Made by a program: the position numbers and the translations under genes. Below are positions 9,453 to 20,295 of a DNA stretch of 64,000 nt, in pieces (the stretch's first letter is position 1; each line of letters starts with the position of its first letter). Origin of the DNA: Ambrosia x helenae. Taxonomy: Eukaryota > Streptophyta > Magnoliopsida > Asterales > Asteraceae. The notes beneath the pieces were generated by a model, which had not been told where the DNA came from, searched no databases, and worked only from the letters and a program-made list of their open reading frames with translations. Where the stretch lies: positions 126,385,546 through 126,449,545 of the forward strand of contig CM061229.1 in the NCBI GenBank assembly GCA_030844895.1. The letters are read 5' to 3'.

Positions 9453-10197
9453 CTCTTAGGTAGTGCTGCAAACGAACTGAACTTTCAGCGAACAGTTCAT
9501 GAACTGTTCTGCGGGAAGTTCGTTTGTGTTCGTTCGTTTAATAAATGAACGAACACGAACAAAAAATTTCGTTTGTTTAGTTAAACGAACGAACATGAAC
9601 AGAGGTCGCGTTCATTCGTTTATGTTCGTGAACGTTCGGTAATGTGTTCGTTTGTGTTCGATAGTTTATTAAGGTTTTTATTTTTTACACATTTTTTATA
9701 TTATTTTATTTTTATTTATTTTACCAAATAAATAATATATATGAGGTAAATATATGACTATATGAGATCAATAAATCTGCTTTTTGTATCCAATATATGT
9801 TTCCACATTCCAGTGTTGATGCCCTCCACTCCAATGCACTTTTCCAGTACCAAGTATGTTTGGACAATATAAACTCTTTTTATCTTAATTTTGGGTGGAT
9901 CTAACTAATGTCTTAATAATGTCTTAATGTATGTGAATTCGATGTTATTCAAAAGTAATATATGTCCGTTTGTGTTTGTTTCCGTTCATGAACTGTTGTT
10001 TGTGTTCGTTTGCGTTCATGAACAAAATTAACAAACGAACACGAACATGAGTGTTTTCTTAACAAACGAACACGAACAGAAAAACTCGTTCGGCAAGTGT
10101 TCATGAACTGTTCGTGAACACATATTTTTCTTAACAAACGAACACGAACAAGACCTTGTTCGTGTTCGTTCGGTTCGTTTGTAGCCCTACTCTTAGG
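9453..10197. mobile_element. Non-autonomous hAT element, 729 bp, with target duplication CTCTTAGG
   Basis: The element body is 9461-10189. Its ends are inverted repeats: TAGTGCTGCAAACGAAC on the left against TAGGGCTACAAACGAAC read from the right. The 8-bp direct repeat CTCTTAGG flanks it at 9453-9460 and 10190-10197, the hAT size. Subterminal regions are packed with AACGAAC/GTTCGTT words in both orientations (about 9480-9660 and 9960-10180), typical binding-site clusters for hAT transposases. There is no transposase ORF. Confidence 0.85.
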
Positions 10198-10569
10198 TGA
10201 TGAGCTCTTGCACAAGGGCATGGGTTTGCCTAGGTGGGCCCAATGTAAAAAAAGAAATGTTTTATTTAAATATATTGTGTGTAATAAATATGTGATGAAG
10301 TGGAAAAATAAATCATGTGTTGGTTTATATGTAGAATTCTGTAGAGGAATGTATTCCTATAAAACAGGACACACCCAGTGGCATCCAAGAGAGTTCGAAG
10401 CACCCGACGCGCCCGTGCCCGCGCCTGGGCACGAGCATGAGCACGGGCTCGGGAAGAGGGCGATGGGCGTAATGTGGTATTTTGATGACGCACTTCGCAC
10501 GCTCGCATCCTTGCGAGCCGCCTTTATATTTTTAACCGAGCTTGGACTGGTGTGGCTCGAGCCTGTGGC
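10198..10569. other. Unassigned segment with a G/C-rich hairpin
   Basis: This continues the target locus of the hAT element. A hairpin with arms GCCCGTGC and GCACGGGC lies at about 10410-10449. The 124-codon plus-strand ORF here resembles no family I know and overlaps the hairpin, so I do not call it. Confidence 0.35.
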
Positions 10570-11127
10570 TAAGACTGGTTAATTAATGTGGTCAAGTCTT
10601 TTCGAATTCTAAACAGTCAAATGAAATTAAGTGCTGAATAATGAGTATTAATATTGTATTCATTCCAGACTTAATTTCAATCATTGAATTTCGTAATCAA
10701 TGAGATGTTTCTCATGGTTCGGTTTCGTGTATAAATAATGAGTTTTGTACCTTGTTGTAGTACACAGAAAATTCTTTACAGTTCATGTTCTCGAACCACC
10801 ACCTTCTATCAGACAATTTTCCTAACTTTTCTGCCCTCCACGTTCTTGTTTCAGGTGCTAGGTTATCTCCGGCAGTGCAATCTGCTTAGGCTGTTGTACC
10901 CTGGGAAACAGACGGGTTCACCTGGGTGGCACGAAATCTGTTTTAAGGGAAGCGTGTTCTACACGTGCCTCAGTCACATCGACTTCTCTTCTTGTTTCGT
11001 ATATTTCTTTTCTGTTTGTAATTTCATTTACTGTATTTGTATGATTTTTTGTTTCTTTATTGTATGTAATCCGAATATATTTAATAAAGTTGTTATTCGT
11101 TTTGTTTTTGTGAACGGTGGTCCTACA
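10570..11127 (+). repeat. Probable LTR fragment, Copia-like
   Basis: The stretch has the layout of a retrotransposon LTR: a TATA box (GTATAAATA, about 10729-10737), a pyrimidine-rich leader and a polyadenylation-like AATAAA (11083-11088) followed by T-rich sequence. The right border may be CCTACA at 11122-11127. I see no second copy, primer site or target duplication, so borders and family are uncertain. It could be a solo LTR. Confidence 0.35.
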
Positions 11128-11299
11128 CTAGATTATTAAATTATACGAAAAATTCCTCTATGTCAAGGTATGATACAGTTGTACAACCTCATATGTCCCG
11201 TTTAAATTTTATGGTTTTGACTTTTGACTTACAAAAGTCGTGTATAGGAGTACAAGACATTATGGCTTGGTTGATTTTCTATTCAATGATTTGAACTCA

Positions 11300-11395
11300 T
11301 TGTCAAAAGTCAATGGCTCAGTACAGGGGGCTAAGCTTAGTTATGGGGGTCAAAAGTCAATGGCTCAGTACATGGGGCTAAGCTTAGTTATGGAC
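11300..11395 (+). repeat. Two tandem copies of a 48-bp unit
   Basis: The unit containing GTCAATGGCTCAGTACA and CTAAGCTTAGTTATGG occurs twice head to tail with few differences. It lies in non-coding DNA. Confidence 0.7.
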
Positions 11396-12186
11396 GGGTG
11401 CCTCGGCCCTCCCTGTTTTATACTCAATAGTGTAAATTTACGTGTTTTTTTTTCCGAAAAATTTATATGCATTGAATCCCGTCCACTTCGTTTTAAGGGT
11501 TTTAAAAGTTTTGTGACTCCCCTTCCCCCTACAAAAATTTCCATGTTAGGTGGTTAAGTGCACATGAAAGATAACTTTGGTTTTGGAAAGCACGTCACGA
11601 CCACACACTAGGAAATATACTTGTAACAGAATATCTTTAAGGTAGGTCATAGGTGCATGTGTACTTATTGTTCAAAAAAATCAACATTTTCTCATTTTGT
11701 CAAAACACATATGTCAATCTAAACAAAGCATTAGTCATGCTTGGCTGCTTCTTATCCTACGTACCCATTGATTAAAGTCCAAAGTCAACTTTGTATATGT
11801 ATTATTATTTAACTATGAAGACAATATGTCTCTTTTATTCACATTTGCAAATTTCAAGCTAAGTGTATAACACGTTTATGAATTTATTTTACAAAATTAA
11901 CAACTTTTCAGGTATTTTTCATCTTGTAGCTACCTTTTCTTTCTTAACATTAGTAGACCGTAATTATGATTTATAACTTATCATTACCTTTTATTTTAGT
12001 TTTCTCGAATGCATTTGAAGGTTTTATAAACAAGAAAAAAAAAAAAGAATCATTTTATATACCAAATTGTATAAAAAAAACAAAACAAAAACAAGCGACA
12101 CAAGATAGTGTTTTAAAATTATTATAATCAGCTTAATTATTAGTTGTATACTTGTATGAGAGTTTGAAGTAACCTGAGGGGTTTTG
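11396..12186. other. A/T-rich intergenic DNA
   Basis: I see no gene, RNA or clear element boundary here. Confidence 0.4.
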
Positions 12187-13014
12187 AGACTTGGGGTATG
12201 TTTGGATAAACTTATTTGAGTTAAAAAGGAATTTTAGTTAAAAAGTTTTACAAAGATTTATTAACTTATGACTTTTTAAAAAAGAAGTTTTTAGAAAAGT
12301 GTTTGGATTAGCTTATGTGGTAAGGAAAAACAATAAGTTGATAAGTTATTTTGTAGAAAAGTGTTTGGTTTAACTTATTTAGGTAAAATGACTAAAAATG
12401 GTATAAGGAGGGAAGGTACAGAGATATAAGAAAGACATGTAGGTAAATAATCATCAATAAGTAATAAGGAAGTTCAAAAGGTCACTACTCCCTTACTTTT
12501 CCAAAACAACTTATCATAGGCAAACAAAAAGTTAAAACAAAAAGTCATTTTCCTTTTTCCAAACACTTTTTTTAACTTATTAACTTTTTGGAAAAGTTAT
12601 AAGTTATAAGAGCATTCACATCCCCTCCATCAAACCTTCCCCCATCTCTAAAATTTAAAAAAACTTACTAAAAACACCCTACATCCCATCCACCATTTTA
12701 TACCCCATCTTTATATTTTAAAAAATCAATCTTCTAGTTTTTTATATATAAAAAGCTACTATTCACCCCATCAAATTATTGTGTGTGTATTCACCCCATC
12801 AAATTATTGTGTGTGTATTTTAACAAGGAATATAATAAAATAAGTGTTTGTGAGTAAGATAAAAGTAAATATGATGGAGGGGATGTGGAAGGTTTTTTAA
12901 ATTGAGAGATAAATTTTAAAAAGTATGATTTTTTGTTATATTATAGAGTATAAAATGGTAGACGGGATGTGAATGCTCTAAGGAGGTGGAAATAAAGAGA
13001 GCCAAACATGCTCT
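12187..13014. mobile_element. Outer MITE-like inverted-repeat element interrupted by a second MITE
   Basis: GGTATGTTTGG at about 12193 is mirrored by CCAAACATGCTC at about 13001-13012. The sequence just inside is rich in ATAAGTTAAAAAGT-type words in both orientations. A Harbinger MITE (12610-12978) sits near its right end. The target duplication of the outer element is not clear. Confidence 0.45.
12607..12981. mobile_element. PIF/Harbinger-type MITE with TAA target duplication
   Basis: The terminal inverted repeats GAGCATTCACATCCC (12610) and GGGATGTGAATGCTC (ending 12978) are perfect over 15 bp. They are flanked by TAA at 12607-12609 and 12979-12981. Inside lies a 29-bp tandem duplication around 12771-12828 containing CACCCCATCAAATTATTGTG. 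Confidence 0.85.
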
Positions 13015-13426
13015 TAGTAAATACAAAGGCGATGATTAAGAAGGATGCAATATATACAAATAAATTGATTAAAAATATATCAGTTTCCTAAAAAAGGTAA
13101 AATATTTTTTGTGATTTCTTGAATCTAGCAAATAGATTTTGTTTTTTCTTTTAACGGGCAACAAATAAAGTAACCAAATGGCAAAAGGTGACCCTAAACG
13201 CCCGTCAGTAGTGAAGCTTGAACTTTTATATAGGGGGGGGGGGGGGCAGAAAGTCACAAGATCAGGACTTTTTTTTTTCTTACAACAAAGTTTCGGTTTG
13301 ACTATCTGGTTTAGATCGGGTCAAACAATAAAAACTCTAAATTCAGTCATTCAAATTTAATCTTTTACATGTAAAAATGCCATTTTTTAACAAACAAAGA
13401 ATAAGCTACAAATTTCATATCAACAT
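13015..13426. other. Intergenic DNA with a poly-G run
   Basis: There is no supported gene. A G run lies at about 13233-13246. Confidence 0.4.
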
Positions 13427-13650
13427 CTATATCTATACATATAATAAACCAAAGCCATTCTAATGACATGTCACTCAAAGAGGGTATTCTCTTCATTGAT
13501 TGTGACATATGTCATCCCATGTGGCAAGACCTTTATTTTAGGAAAATAATAATTTAAAATTTAAAAACAAAGATTTTTATCTCTAATGTTTCCTCCCATA
13601 ACTTTTAAACGTTAATATCTTTTATATACGAGATTTTTTAAAGAAAAAAA

Positions 13651-14134
13651 TTACACCAAATTAACGAGCGTTTTATTATCTTTCCAACGGGTACCATAGT
13701 GCTATATAAAAAACGGAGAAAAAAATAACTATTTTTTTGTGTGGTTTTGTTCATACAGGAAAAAACACAAAGTGTTCATGTTATTCATTAATCATATATA
13801 GGCAAGTCATTAGTTATGTTCAAACCAGTAAATATGAATTTTATTTACAATATGTCTTAGCATTGGAGTTGTATATTGTTTTAGGTTAGGTTTTACACCA
13901 AATTAACGAGCGTTTTATTATCTTTCCAACGGGTACCATAGTGCTATATAAAAAACGGAGAAAAAAACAACTATTTTTTTGTGTGGTTTTGTTCATACAG
14001 AAAAAAACACAAAGTGTTCAGGTTATTCATTAATCATGTATAGGCAAGTCATTAGTTATGTTCAAACCAGTAAATAAGAATTTTATTTACAACATGTCTT
14101 AGCATTGGAGTTGTACATTGTTTTAGGTTAAGTT
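13651..14134 (+). repeat. 242-bp tandem duplication inside the first Helitron copy
   Basis: The block starting TTACACCAAATTAACGAGCG at 13651 is repeated from 13893 with a handful of substitutions. The other Helitron copies have only one such block, so the duplication arose within this copy. Confidence 0.75.
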
Positions 14135-14836
14135 TTAATATTAGAGTTATACATTGTTTAAGGTTATGCACTAACATTGGAGATACATTGTTAATTGTTT
14201 TAGGTTAAGTGCTACCCGAAGCTTTTCTGCATGTAATTGTAAAACGCATCAGTCTATTTCATATGTAAAATTGATATTTCAAATTAGATTTCTCAACCCG
14301 GGACGCTCCCGAGATATATCTATATCTATATCTATATCTATATATAATAAACCAAAGCATTTTTAATGACATGTCATAATATTATGCAATCTCTCTTTTG
14401 AGAGATGCCACATAGGATGTGATGTGGCAACTCTAGACCAATTAAAAAAAGGAATAAATATGGTTTAAATATGATTTAACATAATCTATTAAATACATAA
14501 TCTATTAAATGTAAATATTAAAAATTTATTATTTTCTCTCTCATGTTTCCTCTCATAACTTTTAAATGTTAATATATTTTATATACGAGATTTTTTATAG
14601 AAAAAAATTACACCAAATTAACGAGCGTTTTATTATCTTTCCAACAAGTACCATAGTGCTATATAAAAAACGGAGAAAAAAACGACTATTTTTTGTAACA
14701 CGACAGGTATTGTGTCAGGTTTTAAATTAGCTTAAAAAAATTGTGAGTTTGGGTCGAGTCTGGGATTAGGTGATACCCGACCCAATTACCCTTTTTTATA
14801 TTAGAATATGATAACTTATGGCATAGATTTCTTTAA

Positions 14837-14891
14837 ATCTATATCTATATCTATATCTATATCTATATCTATATCTATATCTATATCTATA
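14837..14891. repeat. (TATATC)n microsatellite at a Helitron junction
   Basis: About nine hexamer units lie exactly where the truncated second Helitron copy meets the third. A shorter run of the same hexamer marks the first/second junction near 14316-14344. Confidence 0.8.
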
Positions 14892-15384
14892 ATAAACCAA
14901 AGCATTTTTAATGACATGTCATAATATTATGCAATCTCTCTTTTGAGAGATGCCACATAGGATGTGATGTGGCAACTCTAAACCAATTAAAAAAAGAAAT
15001 AAATATGGTTTAAATATGATTTAACATAATCTATTAAATACTTAATCTACTAAATGTAAATAATAAAACTTTATTATTTTCTCTCTCATGTTTCCTCTCA
15101 TAACTTTTAAATGTTAATATCTTTTATATATGAGATTTTTTAAATAAAAAAATTACACCAAATTAACGAGCGTTTTATTATCTTTCCAACGAGTACCATA
15201 GTGCAATATAAAAAACGGAGAAAAAAAATGACTATTTTTTGTAACCCGACAGGTATTGTGTCAGGTTTTGAATTAGTTTAAAAAAAATTGTGGGTTTGGG
15301 TCGGGCCTGAGATTAGGTGATACCCGACCCAGTTACCCTTTTTTTATATTAAAATATGATAACTTATGGCAGATATTTGTTTAA

Positions 15385-15420
<36 letters not shown>

Positions 15421-15995
15421 CATTAATCATATATTGGCAGATGCCATTTTTATAGTTTAGATACTTTCAATTTTATTCACTTTACTTAGATTTTTCAACC
15501 CGGGACGCTCCCGGGGTATAAACTAGTATATAATAAACCAAAACATTTTAATGATATGTCATAATATTATGTAATCTTTCTTTTGAGAGATGCCACATAG
15601 GATGTGATGTGGCAACTCTAGACCAATTAAAAAAAAGGAATAAATATGGTTTACATATGATTTAACATAATCTATTAAATACCTAATCTACTAAATGTAA
15701 ATATTAAAACTTTATTATTTTCTCTCTCATGTTTCCTCTCATAACTTTTAAACGTTAATATCTTTTATATACGAGATTTTTTAAAGAAAAAAATTATACC
15801 AAATTAACGAGCGTTTTATTATCTTTCAAACGAGTACCATAGTGTTATATAAAAAACGGAGAAAAAAAACGACTATTTTTTGTAACCCGACAGGTATTGT
15901 GTCAGGTTGGGTCGGGCCTGGGATTAGGTGATACCCGACCCAATTACCTTTTTTTTATATTAGAAGATGATAACTTATGACAGAAATTTGTTTAA

Positions 15996-16026
<31 letters not shown>

Positions 16027-16224
16027 TTCATTAATCATATATTTGCAAGTCATTAATTATGTTGTCATATTAGATATTTTATTATGTCATATTAGATATT
16101 TCAACCCGGGACGCTCTCCAACAGGTAATTGCTATATAGATGTCATTTTATAATTTAGATACTTCTAATTTTATTCACTTTACTTAGATTTCTCAACCGG
16201 GACGCTCCCAGGATATAAGCTAGT

Positions 16225-17425
16225 AACCTATAATCAAACCTACTTGACTACACTTATATCCTTTGATTAACTATTATCAATCCATACAAAATTTATAATT
16301 AACTCATCCAAGAGTTAATTTCATAGAGTTTAGAGCATAAAGAACTATTTGCATAATCTATAGTTTGATAAATAATGAACTCTTTGATTATAAACTATCC
16401 AATAAATGCATACAATCCAACTTCATACTAAAATTAATACGATTGAAGTAGCAAATTCAAGGTTTTAGGTTTACGTTGAAAGGTAAATCATCAGATCGAA
16501 TAAACACTAAAAATGCGTTCTATCAAGCATTAGATCGAAGTAATAGAACACTCACCGGTCACCACCTAATATGGACGAAATCCCCAAATCAACTTTCACG
16601 AAATCCCCTGTCTGAACCGATATACGTGGCGCCGCTTGAAATCGTTTGTGGATTCCGGCTTAATTCGCTTGAAAACAACGAGATCCCCACTCCTCAGACC
16701 CCAAATCGAGTGCGAGATCGAGAGGTCAGATGTGAAACACAGAAACAAATATTGTAGTGGCGAGTTCAGTTATCGACTAGGTTAGATAGAAAATTAGGGG
16801 GTCGGTTAGTTCCTTTTTTTTTTTTAAATGTGCGTACTACCATATTAGGCTTTAGATTTATGTGTACAGTGCTTTAGGTTTATTAGGTAAATGGTTTTAG
16901 GTTAGAGTTTAGACTAAACTATTATTTTTTTAAATTAGGATGGGCTGAGAGCGATCAATACATATTAAATTTTTGATTTTTTTTTTTTGGGAATTTATAC
17001 CCCAATGAACAAAAAAAGCGGGGGGGGGGGGAGTGGGGACCCAAGCTTCGACCCTAACGCCAGCAATCGCAGACAGCGCTAGCTAGCCCAAACTCATTAT
17101 CTTCAGTTATGGGGAAAATTTGTAGTTCAAAGGTCCACTGTGGTAAAATCCGGTTAGAATAAGGTCCACTGCGCTAGCTAGCCCAAATCTTCACTTTCTA
17201 TCTAATGCTAGTTCAGCTTTGCTCATTGGCAAATTTTGGTTTTCTATTGTTATTATAGAAGCATTCACCCGTTAACAACAAATGGCCCAAAAATAAATGA
17301 CTAAATGAGTGTATCATATTCACACTCTCACATGTACAAAATAACATAAAATGATAAAAGAACACTAAACGTCACGTCACTTAAATTTAAAACTATGACT
17401 TAGTACGTAGAAAGAAATTTAATTA
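16225..17425. other. Intergenic DNA
   Basis: A plus-strand ORF at 16476-16757 (93 codons) shows no recognisable domain. G runs occur near 17020-17031, and GCGCTAGCTAGCCCAAA is repeated at about 17077 and 17170. I support no gene. Confidence 0.4.
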
Positions 17426-17767
17426 ACATAATTTGAAGAAGTCCAACACTTGTAACCCAGTTGGTTGAGGGCTTAAAGTTTCCTATGGGAGGCTTGGGTT
17501 CAATTCCCACTAGCTACATTTGGAGGACATTGGTGGATGGGAAATGAGGGATGACCCGGCCATTGGCTTGGGTTCGAGTCCTGATCCCGACCGGTTTTAC
17601 TGACTATTTCACCGTCGTGCCTTCGGGCGGGTGAGTGGTCGGGTTTTCCCGGGAATTGGTGGCAATTGGTGGCCCGGGTACTCTCGAGTACCTGATTCGC
17701 TAAAAGGGTGCCCGAGAGTGCTCGGAATTGATTCGTTAGCCGTTCAAAAAAAAAAACATAATTTGAA
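17426..17767 (+). mobile_element. tRNA-derived SINE with 12-bp target duplication
   Basis: The body (17438-17755) has a tRNA-like head with a box A-like TAACCCAGTTGGTTGAGG near 17451 and a box B-like GGGTTCAATTCCC near 17498; a second GGTTCGAGTCC follows at about 17570. It ends in an A-run (17746-17755). The 12-bp repeat ACATAATTTGAA flanks it at 17426-17437 and 17756-17767. This is a textbook retroposed SINE. Confidence 0.85.
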
Positions 17768-20295
17768 CAATTGTATGGCCCAACTATATTTAACAATGTT
17801 AATTTCTATGTACCATCTTAGTCTTAGAAATATTCTAATACCGTAGTAAGTACATTGGTTGGTTATATATCACTTTCTTTAAATATATATAAAACCTAAA
17901 AAACTCCAAACCTTGATTTCATTCGGTTAATAGTCATATAGATCATATACCCTTTAATTGTCTCTTAAAGAAATGCCACTGTCAACATGTACCAAAGTTT
18001 TCGGTGGAGATTAAGGGGCTGTTTGGTTGATTAAGTGCTGAATCATTAAGATGGTCTGAATGGTTAAGAGGTTCTGAATGGTTAAGAGCTGAATCATTCA
18101 GCATCTCTTATTAGCTTAATGGTTCAGCACTTAATCATTCCATTCAGATGCTGAAACAAACAGTCTGATTGCTGAATGATTCAGACCTGAATGGTTAAGA
18201 GGCTGATTAAGAGGCTACCAAACAGCCCCTAAGTTTTTCTCATGATCATGATCAGGTGAATCGTTTGGTGGTGTTGGTCATCGTCTCCTGAATAGTCAAA
18301 GCATTGAGTATGAATGGAATGTTGTCTTGCATAGTTGCATGAGTATGACTGTATGAGATCCTTAAAGAAGTGTGTGTATATAATTACTACATTATGTCTT
18401 CTAGTTTCTAAACTACTGTGAAGCAAAGTAGGGACAACTTAACTGTATTGGAGGCCTAAAATGAACTTACACATTCATAAAATGGATTTTGCTCAATGGA
18501 TCCATGACAAGACAAAACAAATTAATAACATAAACATTTAGATCTTAAGAATTACAAGAAAAAAACCATAATGTCACGGATCGTCTATTGAGGTCTCATG
18601 TAGTGCTTCCGGTGCCCTGGGTGCCAACAACTCTCAACTAGTGGTGCGTTCATCAGATAGACACATAAGCACATACACTTTACAATCCAGTGAGACTATA
18701 CCCATTATTAAAGTCCCAAATTGGCCAGTAACCCAAGTGTTCAAACACAAAACCTAGCAAAGTGACCACTTGGCCCGTGACATTACCCACTTCCACGAAA
18801 TCATACACATTTTTAATTTACTAAATGTTATTATTAATTAAGGGATAAATATGTATTGAGTTTAAGTCTAACTTGAGTTTCTTTTATTAAAAGGAGTTTG
18901 CAAGCATTGATGTTCTAGAAGTGTTAAAAGTTGAAAATAAGATAACCTCGCACATTTTTTATGACAAAACTAGTTGAAGGATCAATGATTTGCTCAATAA
19001 ATTACAGATTCAACCACCAAGTGGTATCATTTCATCATTAAGTGCTCTACAAACCTAGTATAAAAAATTAATAAGTAACAAATGCCTTAAAAAAATGACA
19101 CATTTGCCACTTGGGTTGTAGGTCAGTGTTAAGAAAAAAAAAACCTCTTTGGAAAAAAATTCATGTTCAAATCATGGGCAAAGTGCAAATCAAGAGAAAT
19201 TAACCGTTCAAACCCGGCCCATCATGTGAACCATTTAGACGAAATCGATGTTCTGAATACCTAGTAAGATAAGAACTCGATTCTAAGTTCAACAATTATT
19301 TGAGACATCAAAATTGCATAAAATCCCGTGACTTATCGTTTAAAAAAAAGGCAAAAGCTGTGACATTTTTTTAGAGCATAATATAAACCAACTCTAATGA
19401 ACAATAATTTTATTTTATTTTTAATAAAATTTCATATATCATTTAGTTATATTTTTTTTTCTAATAACTTTTATTCGATAACTTAAAAAAAATCCAGATA
19501 CGCAACAATATTTAATTTTTTTTTATCAACATTCTGATATGATTTTTTAATACATAGTTTTATTTATAATAAAATATTTTTTAATACTGTAAATTATACT
19601 GAGTACCAATATAATATTGTACAAAACCAAACTGATATCAACCAAACATCGATACCACTACTAAATCTAATAACCAGTTATATTTTTTTGAATGGTAATA
19701 TCCATTTATATAGTTTTCAATCATTTGTCATTTTTGATGTTTATTTTTTTTATATAATTAAGTTTGTATTAATAATGTTTTATATTTTGTGCATATACCA
19801 AATCCAGCCACATCATTGACAAAAAAAAATCACATTAGTTTTGCTTAAAAACAATTAGATGGTTTGGAAAGATAGTAACCATAAATCACAAAAAAAAGAA
19901 AAAAAAAAAGAAAAATGTACAAAGCAAGTAACTTAAACTAGTAAACATACTAAACTTATTATTCAGGCATCTGACTTGGTCTTCTCCTTCTGGCTCCACC
20001 CACCTAATAACGACGTTCCCTTCCCTTCCTACACTGTACATACACAAAATTCCATTATCACACATATCCCACCACACCCACACTATACATCACAAAATTA
20101 CAAATTTAAAGTTGGCACATCTTACATAACCCCTCATTTAATATTAAGTCATGGTCAAGAATATTTTTTTAAATATTTAACCTCTCATTCATCAACGTTT
20201 CATACTTTGTTACATATTCAAAACTACACCCTTCTGATTAAAACTATGGAATATTGAGTAATATCAAGTTTTTTTTTTTTTTTTTTTTATTTATC
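17768..20295. other. Intergenic and upstream region of the kinase gene
   Basis: Apart from the MITE at 18015-18229 I see no gene or clear element. The last 30 bases before the kinase start are a T run (about 20269-20288) in the probable 5' leader. Confidence 0.4.
18012..18232. mobile_element. Tourist/Harbinger-like MITE with TAA target duplication
   Basis: GGGGCTGTTTGGTTGATTA at 18015 mirrors CCAAACAGCCCC ending at 18229. TAA lies on both sides (18012-18014 and 18230-18232). Inside, GCTGAATGATTCAG-type words recur in both orientations, so the element can fold almost completely. Confidence 0.75.

Larger units (their letters stand above)
13427..16224 (+). mobile_element. Tandem array of about four non-autonomous Helitron copies
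   Basis: Related units start near 13430, 14340, 14890 and 15528, each opening with ATAATAAACCAAA and ending, where complete, in a G/C hairpin of the type CCCGGGACGCTCCCGGG. One end is followed by CTAG then T at 15523-15527; the last copy ends with CTAG at 16220-16223 followed by T. A hairpin close to a CTRR end inserted before T is the Helitron signature. The second unit lacks its hairpin end and runs into a (TATATC)n tract (about 14837-14890) that abuts the third. No Rep/helicase ORF is present. Confidence 0.75.

Noticed and set aside
10208..10582. 124-codon plus-strand gene
   Set aside because: No recognisable domain, overlap with a G/C-rich hairpin and no splice or promoter context.
17438..17755. 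tRNA gene
   Set aside because: Boxes A and B are present, but there is no cloverleaf; the sequence continues into a body with a poly(A) tail and a target duplication, so it is a SINE.
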